The translations under genes and the position numbers were made by a program. Of a DNA stretch of 64,000 nucleotides, positions 49,540 to 58,380 are shown piece by piece (position 1 is the stretch's first letter; every line of letters starts with the position of its first letter). This DNA comes from Actinomycetes bacterium. GTDB lineage: Bacteria; Actinomycetota; Actinomycetes; Mycobacteriales; Mycobacteriaceae. Location of the stretch: contig JAEZZR010000001.1 of assembly GCA_023418505.1 (NCBI GenBank), forward strand, positions 310,001 through 374,000, given 5' to 3'. Under the pieces are notes generated by a model. That model had not been told where the DNA came from, made no database searches, and saw only the letters and a program-made list of their open reading frames with translations.

Positions 49540-50832
49540 TTAGAAATCCTCTACCTGCTGCGGCAGATCCTTCTTCGAGTTAATTGCCACAATCACCATG
49601 GTGATGGCTGCGATAACCATGCCGATGGCCAGCATCACTGGGTAGGTCAGCCACGGGAAGGTCTGGTGGAACTTCGTTAGGATCGCTGGAAATGCGAACC
49701 CGATGTAGGTCAGTGCGTAGAAGATACCTGTTAGACCTGCCAGATCGCGACTACCTGCGATGCGCTGCACCTCGTTGAGCCCTACAAACATCGACAAGCC
49801 GTAGCCCATTCCGAGCACAGTGGAAGCAACAAAGGCACTAAGTGGACTCTGATGCCCTGCCATCCAGACAGCAAGTCCCATACCCACTAGCACTACACTC
49901 ATCGCGATCAAGGTACCGCGAGCCGAATCATTAGACACCAGGCGCGGGCCGACCTGCTGGCACAAGAAGCCAGCTCCCGCGGCTACCACTGTGATCACTC
50001 CGGAGAAGAAGATCGGATACGCCAACTGGTCTTGCATCAAGTTCGGGATGATCGCATAGGCCACACCTGCAGCACCGAAAACCCACGGTGCTGCAATTGC
50101 TACCACCCAAATAAAGCGGTGGCGCGTCACCGATGGTGTCTTCAAGGATTCCCAGATAGATTCTTTCGGCTGCGCGGCGGCTTTATCTTTATCGTCAGCT
50201 TTGTCGCTTGGTTGTAGGCGTACCGACTGCCGGGTTTCTGGAACTAGCAAAAGCCCGAATAACAGTGGCACTGCAATTGCAATGTGCAGGAAGTAAATCA
50301 GTTGGCCAGGCAGTGGCAGGAATTGGGCACAGATACCGGCAATACCAGCACCAATACCGAATCCAGCGGTAAGCGCCATTGATTGACGTTTCGCTCCCGA
50401 GGTTGGTTTGGCCTTGTGGTCAAAGCGTCGCGTCGACAGCTCCTTTACCCATGAACCACCCACGGCCATGGCAATGCCAACGCCGATGCCGGATAAAAAG
50501 CGGCCGAGCAGAATCAGCCCGGCGACGCTCTCCCCCACAGCAATAAAAGAAGAGCCGATGATGGAAAATACCGGTGCTGCCAGCATCACGCGTTTGCGGC
50601 CAATGCGGTCCGATAGCGGACCGGAAATCAACAACGATGGCGCAATGCCTAAGGCATAGACGAAAAACAGGAAGTCTACGAAGACTAAGGAGAGGTCTCC
50701 GTTGATCCTGTACATCACCATCAGAGGCGTGAACTGATTTCCGCCCCAAGCCACAATGAAGACAGCTAGGGCAACAAATAGCCACATGGGAGCATTGCGC
50801 ATTGCAGTTGGCGTTGCTGTTGCCTTTTCCAT
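49540..50832 (-). CDS. MFS transporter
   Basis: A 430-residue major facilitator with twelve expected helices. The family loop motif between helices 2 and 3 is Gly-Pro-Leu-Ser-Asp-Arg-Ile-Gly-Arg-Lys-Arg, and Gly-Arg-Phe-Leu-Ser-Gly-Ile-Gly-Val-Gly-Ile in helix 4 is typical. A Lys/Asp-rich central loop separates the halves. The ATG at 50832 has AAGGT at good spacing; the upstream frame is not used. It is divergent from a second MFS gene across 594 bp full of C-tracts. The substrate is unknown; the general type is drug/metabolite transporter. Confidence 0.85.
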   Translation of the reverse strand: MEKATATPTAMRNAPMWLFVALAVFIVAWGGNQFTPLMVMYRINGDLSLVFVDFLFFVYALGIAPSLLISGPLSDRIGRKRVMLAAPVFSIIGSSFIAVGESVAGLILLGRFLSGIGVGIAMAVGGSWVKELSTRRFDHKAKPTSGAKRQSMALTAGFGIGAGIAGICAQFLPLPGQLIYFLHIAIAVPLLFGLLLVPETRQSVRLQPSDKADDKDKAAAQPKESIWESLKTPSVTRHRFIWVVAIAAPWVFGAAGVAYAIIPNLMQDQLAYPIFFSGVITVVAAGAGFLCQQVGPRLVSNDSARGTLIAMSVVLVGMGLAVWMAGHQSPLSAFVASTVLGMGYGLSMFVGLNEVQRIAGSRDLAGLTGIFYALTYIGFAFPAILTKFHQTFPWLTYPVMLAIGMVIAAITMVIVAINSKKDLPQQVEDF

Positions 50833-51426
50833 GTTGGCTACCTTACGAGCCTCAACTGCTATGCGCACCAAAATCAGCGTGATTCGAAGTGACTTTCGTG
50901 AAGCCGCGTCCCTACAAAACCTCCACAATCGCCTAAATCACCCCCAGTCGGGGGTGGGCTTATTTCACCCCCAGCTATCACCCCCGATCGGGGTTGAATC
51001 CCCCTAGAGACCGGTTCGTTATCATGCCGTTACTTTAAGTGCCACAACTGTCACTTTTATCACTATTGTCACATAGCTGCGTTTTTTGTTCGGACACTTT
51101 CCTACCCCCGCCCGAAGGCGTCAAAACACGCCTGTTCCCAAAAGAAACCCTGCTCAGCTGGCTACTTTTAAAAACAACAACTTTCCAAAGCCATAAATAC
51201 CGCTACCCCCGTCGTCCAACCGCGATTCATGTGAGCCAGTACATAGCTTTTACCCCCTTAAAACACAGAACCGCTGTTCACAGAGATGCAAGCAAATACC
51301 TTCGCTACCCCCGCTACCCCATCCGAACATGTCCGTATCTTCCCGATCGAGGTGCACGGCTTGCCGTAGATGTGTCAAGATACCCTTCTGTCACTTGAAG
51401 TATCACGAAGGAATTGGTCTCTACCT
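50833..51426. promoter_or_regulatory. Divergent regulatory region with many C5 tracts and two palindromes
   Basis: 594 bp with no credible gene. At 50939-50956 CACCCCC-AGTC-GGGGGTG has perfect 7-bp arms. CACCCCC recurs at 50966-50972 and 50979-50985, the last forming CCCCGATCGGGG (50982-50993). More C5 runs lie near 51103, 51204, 51252 and 51307. The arrangement suggests one or more regulators recognising C/G tracts, RamA being the known Corynebacterium example. A promoter for the plus-strand gene is probably near 51360-51420. Confidence 0.6.
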
Positions 51427-52785
51427 ATGTCCACATCAATCATCGCTGCGGATCCGAAGCAGCGTAAACGAGTGCTTACCGGCACGCTGGTCGGTACCAC
51501 TGTCGAGTTTTACGACTTCCTGATTTACGCTCAGGCAGCCGCAATTGTGTTGGCTCCTCAGTTCATTGAGCCAGCGTCGCACGCGAACCCTCAGCTAGCT
51601 CAGGTGCTGGCGTGGGCAACGCTGGGTATCTCCTTCTTGTTCCGCCCACTTGGCGCTGTGATCGCTGGCCATATTGGCGACCGCTACGGCCGCAAGATGA
51701 TCTTGGTGTTCACCTTGATCGGCATGGGTGCAGCAACCTTCCTGATTGGTCTGCTGCCAAACTACGAAGCAATCGGTGTAGCCGCACCAATTCTGTTGAT
51801 CCTCTTGCGCATCATGCAGGGTATTTCTGCTGGTGGCGAATGGGGTGGCGCTGCGTTGATGTCGGTGGAATACGCGCCTAAGGACAAGCGCGGCATCTTC
51901 GGTGCTTTCCCACAGGCTGGTGTGCCACTAGGCCTAACCTTGGCTACGGCTGTAATGTTGATCGTGATGGCTATCGTAGGCACCGACGCTTACATGGAGT
52001 GGGGCTGGCGTATTCCATTCCTGCTGTCCTTCGTACTGGTGATCGTTGGTTACGTCATCCGTAAGGCTGTAGATGAGTCTCCTGTCTACCGCGCTATGCA
52101 GGCTGAGTCTGCAGAACGCTCTACCCCACTGCCAGAGCTATTCAAGAACCACTGGGGCAAGGTCATCCAGGCTGCATTCATCTTCGCAGCACAGCAGGCT
52201 ACCGGCTACTTGGTGATCGCCTTCTTCGGCTCCTACGCACAGAAGAACCTGGGCATGGAACCAGCAGTGGCTTGGACCGGCACCTTGGTTGCAGGTGTGT
52301 GCTGGACGATCTTCATGTTTATCGCTGGTGCGCTCTCGGACAAGATTGGTCGCGCTAATACCTTTATCCTGGGTTACGTTTTGATCATCATCTGGGAATT
52401 GGTGATGTGGTCGCTGATCGATACTCGTGATCCAATGCTGTACGTCTTGACCGTCGCCGTACTGACCATTCCTTTGGCACTGACCTTCGGCCCACAGCCT
52501 GCTATGTACTCCGAAATGTTCCCAGCAGAAGTACGCTACTCGGGCGCTTCTATCTCCTACGCTTTGGGCGCAGTTCTTGGTGGTGCATTTGCTCCAATGA
52601 TTGCTCAGATGATTCTGAACAACACCGGCAACCCGCAGTACATCTCCTACTACTTGATTGCCATGACCATCCCAGCTCTGATCTCTCTATTCCTGCTGCC
52701 TAAGGGCTTGGAAAAGCGCGATCTGCTGAAGCACCCAGAGTCCAAGGAAATCGACGACAACGCTACGGTTTCTGTACGCCTCTAA
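51427..52785 (+). CDS. MHS-family MFS transporter (metabolite:H+ symporter)
   Basis: A 452-residue transporter of the metabolite:H+ symporter branch (ShiA/ProP-like). Thr-Val-Glu-Phe-Tyr-Asp-Phe-Leu-Ile-Tyr at the first helix and Gly-Asp-Arg-Tyr-Gly-Arg-Lys in the 2-3 loop are diagnostic, as is Gly-Glu-Trp-Gly-Gly-Ala in helix 4. Codon use is more biased (CTG, GGC, AAG) than in its neighbours, which suggests high expression. The ATG at 51427 is chosen; GAAGGAA lies about 14 nt upstream. The substrate may be an organic acid or osmolyte; not decided. Confidence 0.9.
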   Translation: MSTSIIAADPKQRKRVLTGTLVGTTVEFYDFLIYAQAAAIVLAPQFIEPASHANPQLAQVLAWATLGISFLFRPLGAVIAGHIGDRYGRKMILVFTLIGMGAATFLIGLLPNYEAIGVAAPILLILLRIMQGISAGGEWGGAALMSVEYAPKDKRGIFGAFPQAGVPLGLTLATAVMLIVMAIVGTDAYMEWGWRIPFLLSFVLVIVGYVIRKAVDESPVYRAMQAESAERSTPLPELFKNHWGKVIQAAFIFAAQQATGYLVIAFFGSYAQKNLGMEPAVAWTGTLVAGVCWTIFMFIAGALSDKIGRANTFILGYVLIIIWELVMWSLIDTRDPMLYVLTVAVLTIPLALTFGPQPAMYSEMFPAEVRYSGASISYALGAVLGGAFAPMIAQMILNNTGNPQYISYYLIAMTIPALISLFLLPKGLEKRDLLKHPESKEIDDNATVSVRL

Positions 52786-52871
52786 TATTCTTCAAGTCCG
52801 ACGCTTAGGAACGTTCGGCACCAGCTAGCAGCTTGAAGTTGCACCAGCTGTAAACGAACTTCCAATAGGTC

Positions 52872-52877
52872 TATGGT
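52872..52877 (+). promoter_or_regulatory. -10-like hexamer of a leaderless start (TDT transporter)
   Basis: TATGGT lies 6 nt before the ATG at 52884. Confidence 0.35.
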
Positions 52878-52883
52878 GTAAGG

Positions 52884-53999
52884 ATGACCAACCCAGCACC
52901 GCAACCTACGCCCCCGGCTCGCCCAGAGTCGGGGGCTTCGTCGTCGCCTGTGGCTGCGCCGGCTCAGTCGTCGCCAGCTTCCAAGCCTCCCGCATTACCG
53001 GGGCCAGGTCCGGCGTGGTTCGGCTCGGTGATGGGCACCGGTATTCTCACCACATTGCTGGCCACCCACGGGATTCACACGCTGGCGACGGTCATGCTGG
53101 TAATCGCGTGGACGCTGCTAATCACCCTAACTGTGGGGTACCTGATCAATGTGATGCGTGGACGAGCGGTATTCCGTCCCACATTCCACCAGCCCGAGCA
53201 AGCTCCCGCATGGGGCATGGTGGCGATGGGCATTCTGGCAACTGGTTCAGCAACTGCAACGGTAGCTGGCGACGGTGCCACCTGGGCGTGGCGCGTCGAC
53301 GGCACTACCTGGGTGATTGGTACCGTCATCGGTATTTTCAGTGCTACTAGTTTCATGAGCCTGCTGATCCGCCGTGATTGCGGCACCCCGCGATTGACGT
53401 GGGGACTGCCTGTGGTGGCTCCGATGGTGTCGGCGACTGTCGGTGCGGGCTGGGCAAAGCATATTTCAGATCCCACCTGGTCGTTTACCCTCACCGTGGT
53501 GGCACTATGCTGCTTTGTGATGGCACTGCCACTGGCACTAACCATTTTCGCCACCGCGTACCACCGCGCGTGGTTCCACGATCCAATTCCGGCAGGCGCC
53601 ACCATTTCTACGTTCATCCCGCTGGGCATCGTGGGACAATCAACCGCTGCCGCCCAAACCATTGCGCTGGCGATCTACCCGTGGCTCACCCCGGACATCA
53701 ATGCAGTACCAGAGAAGCTGGCGACGGGATACGGCTGGCTAATGATGATCGCCGGCATTCCACTATTGCTGTGGGCGATGTATCAGTCCTACCGCTACGT
53801 GCTAAGTGGCCAGGCATTTAACCCAGGGTGGTTCGCCTCTACATTCCCCGTGGGCACCCTATCTCTGGGCAGCCACTTAATGGGTTGGGATGGGATCTCG
53901 CTGTTCTTCCTGGCACTGCTAGCAGTGCACTGGACAGTGTGTATGGTCGCAGCGATTAGAGCTTTGCTTCGTCAGCGAGCACCTCAGGTAGTTGGTTAG
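52884..53999 (+). CDS. TDT-family (tellurite-resistance/dicarboxylate, SLAC1-like) transporter
   Basis: A 371-residue membrane protein with about ten helices after a 40-residue Pro/Ala/Ser-rich N-terminus. Pro-Ala-Trp-Phe-Gly-Ser-Val-Met-Gly-Thr-Gly-Ile-Leu at the first helix and the general composition fit the TDT (TehA/SLAC1) family, which exports or takes up anions such as sulfite, malate or succinate. The 3' end overlaps the convergent galE by 44 bp. Lying beside the MHS transporter suggests carboxylate or anion handling, by inference. Confidence 0.82.
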   Translation: MTNPAPQPTPPARPESGASSSPVAAPAQSSPASKPPALPGPGPAWFGSVMGTGILTTLLATHGIHTLATVMLVIAWTLLITLTVGYLINVMRGRAVFRPTFHQPEQAPAWGMVAMGILATGSATATVAGDGATWAWRVDGTTWVIGTVIGIFSATSFMSLLIRRDCGTPRLTWGLPVVAPMVSATVGAGWAKHISDPTWSFTLTVVALCCFVMALPLALTIFATAYHRAWFHDPIPAGATISTFIPLGIVGQSTAAAQTIALAIYPWLTPDINAVPEKLATGYGWLMMIAGIPLLLWAMYQSYRYVLSGQAFNPGWFASTFPVGTLSLGSHLMGWDGISLFFLALLAVHWTVCMVAAIRALLRQRAPQVVG

Positions 54000-55026
54000 C
54001 CCACCGGAGAGCATCGCGTACGCCTTCAGTAATCGATAGCTTGGCCGACCAGCCCAATAGTCGCTGTGCCTTATCCACCCGGGAAGCGCAGCCCACCACA
54101 TCACCTGGGCGCGGAGGCGCCGTCTTTACTTCCATCTGTGAGCCCGTAGCAGACTTAAAACCGTCGACAAGCTCAAAAACAGTAGTACCCGTGCCCGTGC
54201 CAAGGTTAACGATGTTGTAGCCTCGCGACGGACGGCCTGGGTAAACCTCGACGGTTTCGGCGCTAGCGTCGTCGGTGGCATCGGCAGTGGCGTCTGCGAT
54301 CACCTCGGTGAAACGGCGCAGTGCTGCCACATGCGCCTGAGCGAGATCCCATACGTGAATGTAATCGCGCAGCCCGGAGCCATCGCGGGTAGGCCAATCG
54401 ACGCCAGTGACGGTAAACGCCTTGCCTTCGTTGTGCGCCTCGACCATCTTGCCCAGTGCATGAGTTGGATTCGGGTTCTGCAGGCCGCACCGCCCTTGAG
54501 GATCGGCGCCAATCGGGTTGAAGTACCGTAGGGCAATCGCTTCGAGAGCACCCGTAGCAGCGAAATCCTGCAACATGCGCTCCAGGATCACCTTGGAGGC
54601 CGCATATGGGCTCAGAGGCAACACAGAGCTCGTTTCATCGACCATGAAATCTGCTTCGGGCTGGTACATCGAGGCAGTGGAGCTCAAGATCAGGCGACGC
54701 ACACCCAGCCGCGAGAGTTCGCGCACCATCACGATGGATTTAGACACGTTGTTCTCGTAGTAATCCAGTGGCAGGGCGACAGATTCTGGCACCACGATCT
54801 TGGCGGCACAGTGAATCACGGCTTCGATCTCTGGGTGGTCGGCCACGATCTGCTGCAACAGTTGCACATCAGCAATATCGCCTTCGTAGTGCGGATATGG
54901 TGCAGCGAAGGTGCGCAAACCCGTGCTGAAGTCATCCAAAATCACCGGCTGGATGCCGTTATCAACGCAACAAGCTGCAATAGTAGAGCCAATATAGCCG
55001 GCACCACCGGTAATCAAAACCTTCAC
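53956..55026 (-). CDS. galE: UDP-glucose 4-epimerase
   Basis: Interconverts UDP-glucose and UDP-galactose, supplying galactose for arabinogalactan. 356 residues. It has the NAD-binding Gly-Gly-Ala-Gly-Tyr-Ile-Gly, the Ser-Ser-Thr-Ala-Ser-Met-Tyr segment and the Tyr-Ala-Ala-Ser-Lys catalytic pair. An Ala/Asp/Thr-rich insertion (about residues 250-265) is unlike standard GalE. I chose the GTG at 55026 because AAGGAG lies 9 nt upstream; the upstream frame contains three ATGs in a 9-bp repeat that do not precede conserved sequence. It corresponds to galE1 in mycobacteria. Confidence 0.93.
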   Translation of the reverse strand: MKVLITGGAGYIGSTIAACCVDNGIQPVILDDFSTGLRTFAAPYPHYEGDIADVQLLQQIVADHPEIEAVIHCAAKIVVPESVALPLDYYENNVSKSIVMVRELSRLGVRRLILSSTASMYQPEADFMVDETSSVLPLSPYAASKVILERMLQDFAATGALEAIALRYFNPIGADPQGRCGLQNPNPTHALGKMVEAHNEGKAFTVTGVDWPTRDGSGLRDYIHVWDLAQAHVAALRRFTEVIADATADATDDASAETVEVYPGRPSRGYNIVNLGTGTGTTVFELVDGFKSATGSQMEVKTAPPRPGDVVGCASRVDKAQRLLGWSAKLSITEGVRDALRWANQLPEVLADEAKL

Positions 55027-55044
55027 TACTGTGGACTCCTTCAT

Positions 55045-55062
55045 CGAATTCATCGAATTCAT
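55045..55062 (-). repeat. Two 9-bp units just upstream of galE
   Basis: ATGAATTCG occurs twice in tandem, followed by ATGAAGGAG carrying the ribosome site. The units keep an open frame with galE and supply extra ATGs. Confidence 0.7.
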
Positions 55063-55228
55063 CGAGACGATCAGAACCCCACTGTACCGCGCAGGCTTAG
55101 CGCAGCCTCGGTGCGACACTTAAGCAGTGTTGGAGTTATGCGCTTGGCCGCTAGCGACGGCACACCCGGAAATCTCGGTTACTTATTCTGGACGGTTCCC
55201 CAAATAATTCCCCCAGATATGAAAGAGA

Positions 55229-55300
55229 GCCGCCTGCGAGAATCGAACTCGCGACCTTCTCATTACGAGTGAGATGCTCTACCGACTGAGCTAAGGCGGC
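55229..55300 (-). tRNA. tRNA-Thr (CGT anticodon)
   Basis: A 72-nt cloverleaf on the minus strand: acceptor GCCGCCT/AGGCGGC, D arm GCTC...GAGC, anticodon stem TCTCA/TGAGA with loop CTCGTAA giving anticodon CGT, and T arm GCGAG/CTCGC with TTCGATT. No CCA is encoded. It is the only gene in the 395 bp between galE and holB; the rest of that gap shows no further features. Confidence 0.95.
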
Positions 55301-55421
55301 GCATTGTGATAATCATTCAGGCAGTCAATCAAACTGCATACCTTCAGATCACGATGCCTGCCACATAGTAGCCGATTGCCGGCATAGTTCCCAAAACGCG
55401 CCAACTGACCTGCGGGTATTC

Positions 55422-56657
55422 CTAACGCACCCCGATGTTACAAACCACTTGCAGCTGCCCCATCAATCCTGCCAGCAGCGTTGCCGAAGTCACCGCAGTG
55501 TTCAGTAGTCCTCTGGTCTCCATGACTGCATCGATACAGCGGACTAAATTTTCCGCACTCACCCGGCGCGCCAATTCAGCGGCAGTGCGCGCCCGGTCCG
55601 GATTGATCAATGCGCTATTAGGCATACCAGCAGAGACCATCAAGGCATCGCGGAATAGTCCCACCATGTCGGTCAGTGCCAGATCAAGCAGATCGCGTTC
55701 GGTACGTTGGCGCCGGCGTTTATGCTCTTCTTCTAGTTCTTTGAACACGCCTCTATTACCGCGACTAGCAGCAGCAGTACCTCTGCCCTTGGCACCCACA
55801 CCAAGCGATTGCTCCAACTGCGCTACTTCAGCGCTTTCTTTCTCTGCTAGCCGTCGCTGCGCTTCGTTTTTCACCGTGGCTGCTAGTTGGGAGCTCAACA
55901 CGTATGTCTGTGCTGGGTCGAATACTCCTTCAACTAGATCCATGGCTTTCGCTCGCCATTGCCTGGTGCCTTCGTCGAAAGCTAGACCCCGGGCGCGTCC
56001 GATGTGTCCATTTGAAATCCGAGCTGCCCACGCCACTTGTTCTTCGGTGAGCTCTTCGGATTCCGCGCGCAGGATTTGCGCTACTTCGTCGGCAGTAGGT
56101 GTTGGCACATAGACGTGCCGAGAGCGCGACCGCAGCGTCACGGAAAAGTCACGCGGATTCGTCGTCGGCGCACACATCAGAAAAACTGTGCGCTCGGGTG
56201 GTTCTTCCACGCACTTCAATAAGGCGTTTGCTGATTCGTCGGTAAGCCGATCTGCGTCCTCCACGATCACCACCCGCCACGCCGCGGTGGTAGGCGCACG
56301 ATACGCCCACGGAATGTGCTGGGCGCGCAACGGTTCCACGCGGATCACCGTGCCCTCGGTAGTAATCCGCAACAGATCGCCGTGGGTGCCCGCCAACGCG
56401 GTACGACACCCCTCGCACTCGCCGCAACCCGGCAAGTTCGGATTCGTACACAACAATGCGGCGGCAAAAGATTCCGCGGCCACCGAGCGCCCCGAACCAG
56501 GAGGACCAGTGAACAACCACGCGTGCGTCATCCCCGACAGATCACTATGGGCCGCCCGAGCCGCCGACACCAACCGCGCCCGCACCCCACCAGAGACCGG
56601 CACCCGACGAAACACGCCGTAGTTATCGGTGGCACCGTCGGTGGAATCTTTTTGCAT
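55422..56657 (-). CDS. holB: DNA polymerase III subunit delta'
   Basis: The clamp-loader delta' subunit, about 411 residues. It has the altered Walker A typical of delta' (Gly-Pro-Pro-Gly-Ser-Gly-Arg-Ser), the zinc-site cysteines in Cys-Thr-Asn-Pro-Asn-Leu-Pro-Gly-Cys-Gly-Glu-Cys-Glu-Gly-Cys, the Walker B-like Val-Val-Ile-Val-Glu-Asp-Ala-Asp and the sensor Leu-Lys-Cys-Val-Glu-Glu-Pro-Pro. The ATG at 56657 has GGGAGG only 1 nt away; a GTG at 56666 with GAGG 5 nt upstream is an equal choice. It is divergent from the cyclase gene, the order of Rv3644c-Rv3645. Confidence 0.93.
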   Translation of the reverse strand: MQKDSTDGATDNYGVFRRVPVSGGVRARLVSAARAAHSDLSGMTHAWLFTGPPGSGRSVAAESFAAALLCTNPNLPGCGECEGCRTALAGTHGDLLRITTEGTVIRVEPLRAQHIPWAYRAPTTAAWRVVIVEDADRLTDESANALLKCVEEPPERTVFLMCAPTTNPRDFSVTLRSRSRHVYVPTPTADEVAQILRAESEELTEEQVAWAARISNGHIGRARGLAFDEGTRQWRAKAMDLVEGVFDPAQTYVLSSQLAATVKNEAQRRLAEKESAEVAQLEQSLGVGAKGRGTAAASRGNRGVFKELEEEHKRRRQRTERDLLDLALTDMVGLFRDALMVSAGMPNSALINPDRARTAAELARRVSAENLVRCIDAVMETRGLLNTAVTSATLLAGLMGQLQVVCNIGVR

Positions 56658-56713
56658 GCCTCCCACAATATCCTCAGAAATAACCTCCACAACAAGGGAA
56701 GCTGAACACTAGA

Positions 56714-58249
56714 GTGGTTGCTATGCATCGGTTGTGGAGGAACCTCCAATGGCTTTCTCAAACCCCGTGGCCTGCGTATGCCACCGGGGTATTATTCTGC
56801 AACCTTCTTGGCGCGGCAGCAGTAGGCGTGTTCTTGGCAGGGTTATTGCCTATCGACGGGCTCGTCGCCTTCGATGAACTGCCACTTCCCGCAGCAACCG
56901 GACTGCTGCTGTATCTGATTTTCGCTGCAATGATCGGCATCTATGTCACGTGGGTGCTGTTTAATCCAGTACTGAAATGGCACCGCCACCCGGAAGCGCA
57001 CGATCCCCAGCTAGTGCGCCGCTTAGTGATGCGCATCCCGGCCTATCAAGCCCTGGTCGGTGGCGTGATCTGGGGCATTGGCGTTGTAGTGTTCGGCATG
57101 GCAGCAGCACTGCATAATCCCCGGCTGGGCGTGGTATCTATTCTGACCGCCACCCTCGGCGGTGCGATGGTGGCACTGCTGACCTATCTGACGGCAGAGC
57201 GCCTCATCCGCCCAGTCGCAGTAGCCGCGTTGGCGCGCCGGGCACCCGATTCTTCCTGGGAACCACCAGTGGGTGTCCGGCTCTGGCAAACCTGGTTGCT
57301 TACTTCTGCTACCCCGGTGCTGGGCATTTTGCTGCTGCTGTGGGCGCAATCGCACGGATATTTCACCGATGATCTGGCGGACTTAATGCCCGCGATCGGT
57401 GCGTTAGCGCTACTGGCATTAACCACCGGCTTTATCGGCACCTGGCTTGCCACCATGAGCGTGGTTGATCCCATCCGCGACCTGATCAACTCGATTAACC
57501 AAGTACGCCGTGGCTACGCCGGTACCCGCGTACCAATCTACGACGGCAGCGAAATCGGGATTCTGCAGGCCGGCTTCAACGAAATGCTGCGTGGCTTGCA
57601 GGAGCGCCGCCGATTGGAAGATGTCTTCGGCCGCTATGTAGGCACCGAAGTTGCCCGCCAAGCATTAGAGCAGATGCCGGAGCTCGGCGGTGAAGATCGT
57701 CGAGTAGCTGTGCTGTTTGTGGATGTGGTGGGCTCTACGCGTTTCGCTGTAGAAAATCCCCCGGACGAAGTGGTGGCCGAGCTCAACGCCTTCTTCGAGC
57801 ACGTCGTGGATGTGGTGCACAAAAACCACGGGATCATTAACAAGTTCCAGGGCGATGCTGCGTTGGCAGTGTTCGGCGCGCCTTTGCCTCTCGACGATTT
57901 GGCAGGCCACGCCTTGGCGTCGGCACGCGAGCTCCACGTGGCACTGCAGGATCTGCGTTTAGAAGCAGGCATGGGGGTAGCTGCTGGCGAAGTGGTGGCC
58001 GGCCATATTGGTGCGCGCGACCGGTTCGAATACACCGTGATTGGTGACGCAGTTAATCAGGCAGCACGGCTGACGGAACTGGCCAAAGACACTCCAGGGC
58101 GCGTGCTCTCTACCGCGGCTACCGTGCGCCAAGCCAGCGAAGCCGAGCAAGCCCGCTGGACCACGTTGAAATCGGTAGAACTGCGTGGCCGCACCCATAT
58201 GACGCAGCTGGCACGACCAGTACGACCGACCTTGGCAGATCGGTCTTAA
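56714..58249 (+). CDS. Membrane class III adenylate/guanylate cyclase with HAMP domain
   Basis: A 511-residue protein: six predicted helices in the first 260 residues, a HAMP linker (Val-Val-Asp-Pro-Ile-Arg-Asp-Leu), and a class III cyclase domain. Metal-binding Asp residues are in Leu-Phe-Val-Asp-Val-Val-Gly-Ser-Thr and Phe-Gln-Gly-Asp-Ala-Ala-Leu-Ala, the substrate-specifying Lys in Ile-Asn-Lys-Phe-Gln, and the transition-state pair in Gly-Asp-Ala-Val-Asn-Gln-Ala-Ala-Arg. All catalytic positions are intact, so it should make cAMP, the ligand of the GlxR regulator in Corynebacterium. The start may be GTG at 56714 or ATG at 56723. It matches Rv3645/CyaB in position and layout. Confidence 0.93.
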   Translation: MVAMHRLWRNLQWLSQTPWPAYATGVLFCNLLGAAAVGVFLAGLLPIDGLVAFDELPLPAATGLLLYLIFAAMIGIYVTWVLFNPVLKWHRHPEAHDPQLVRRLVMRIPAYQALVGGVIWGIGVVVFGMAAALHNPRLGVVSILTATLGGAMVALLTYLTAERLIRPVAVAALARRAPDSSWEPPVGVRLWQTWLLTSATPVLGILLLLWAQSHGYFTDDLADLMPAIGALALLALTTGFIGTWLATMSVVDPIRDLINSINQVRRGYAGTRVPIYDGSEIGILQAGFNEMLRGLQERRRLEDVFGRYVGTEVARQALEQMPELGGEDRRVAVLFVDVVGSTRFAVENPPDEVVAELNAFFEHVVDVVHKNHGIINKFQGDAALAVFGAPLPLDDLAGHALASARELHVALQDLRLEAGMGVAAGEVVAGHIGARDRFEYTVIGDAVNQAARLTELAKDTPGRVLSTAATVRQASEAEQARWTTLKSVELRGRTHMTQLARPVRPTLADRS

Positions 58250-58267
58250 GTGGCGCGGCCGTAAGGA

Positions 58268-58285
58268 GCCGGGCAGTGGCCCGGC
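58268..58285. terminator. GC-rich hairpin between the cyclase gene and topA
   Basis: GCCGGGC-AGTG-GCCCGGC, a perfect 7-bp stem in the 37-bp gap between two convergent genes. It lacks a U-run, so termination strength is uncertain. Confidence 0.55.
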
Positions 58286-58286
58286 G

Positions 58287-58380
58287 CTACCTGCGCGCAG
58301 TCTTTTTCGCGGTCTTCTTGGCTGTTTTCTTAGCCGTCTTCTTAGCGGTCTTTTTAGCTGTCTTCTTCGTGCTCTTGCGG
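58287..58380 (-). repeat. 12-bp repeat array encoding the TopA lysine tail
   Basis: Units encoding Lys-Lys-Thr-Ala recur about six times (plus strand CTTCTTAGCGGT-like), with synonymous variation. Confidence 0.75.

Noticed and set aside
51039..51398. 119-codon open frame between the two MFS genes
   Set aside because: It spans the C-tract regulatory region, and the encoded peptide is Ser/Cys/Pro/Arg-rich without family likeness.
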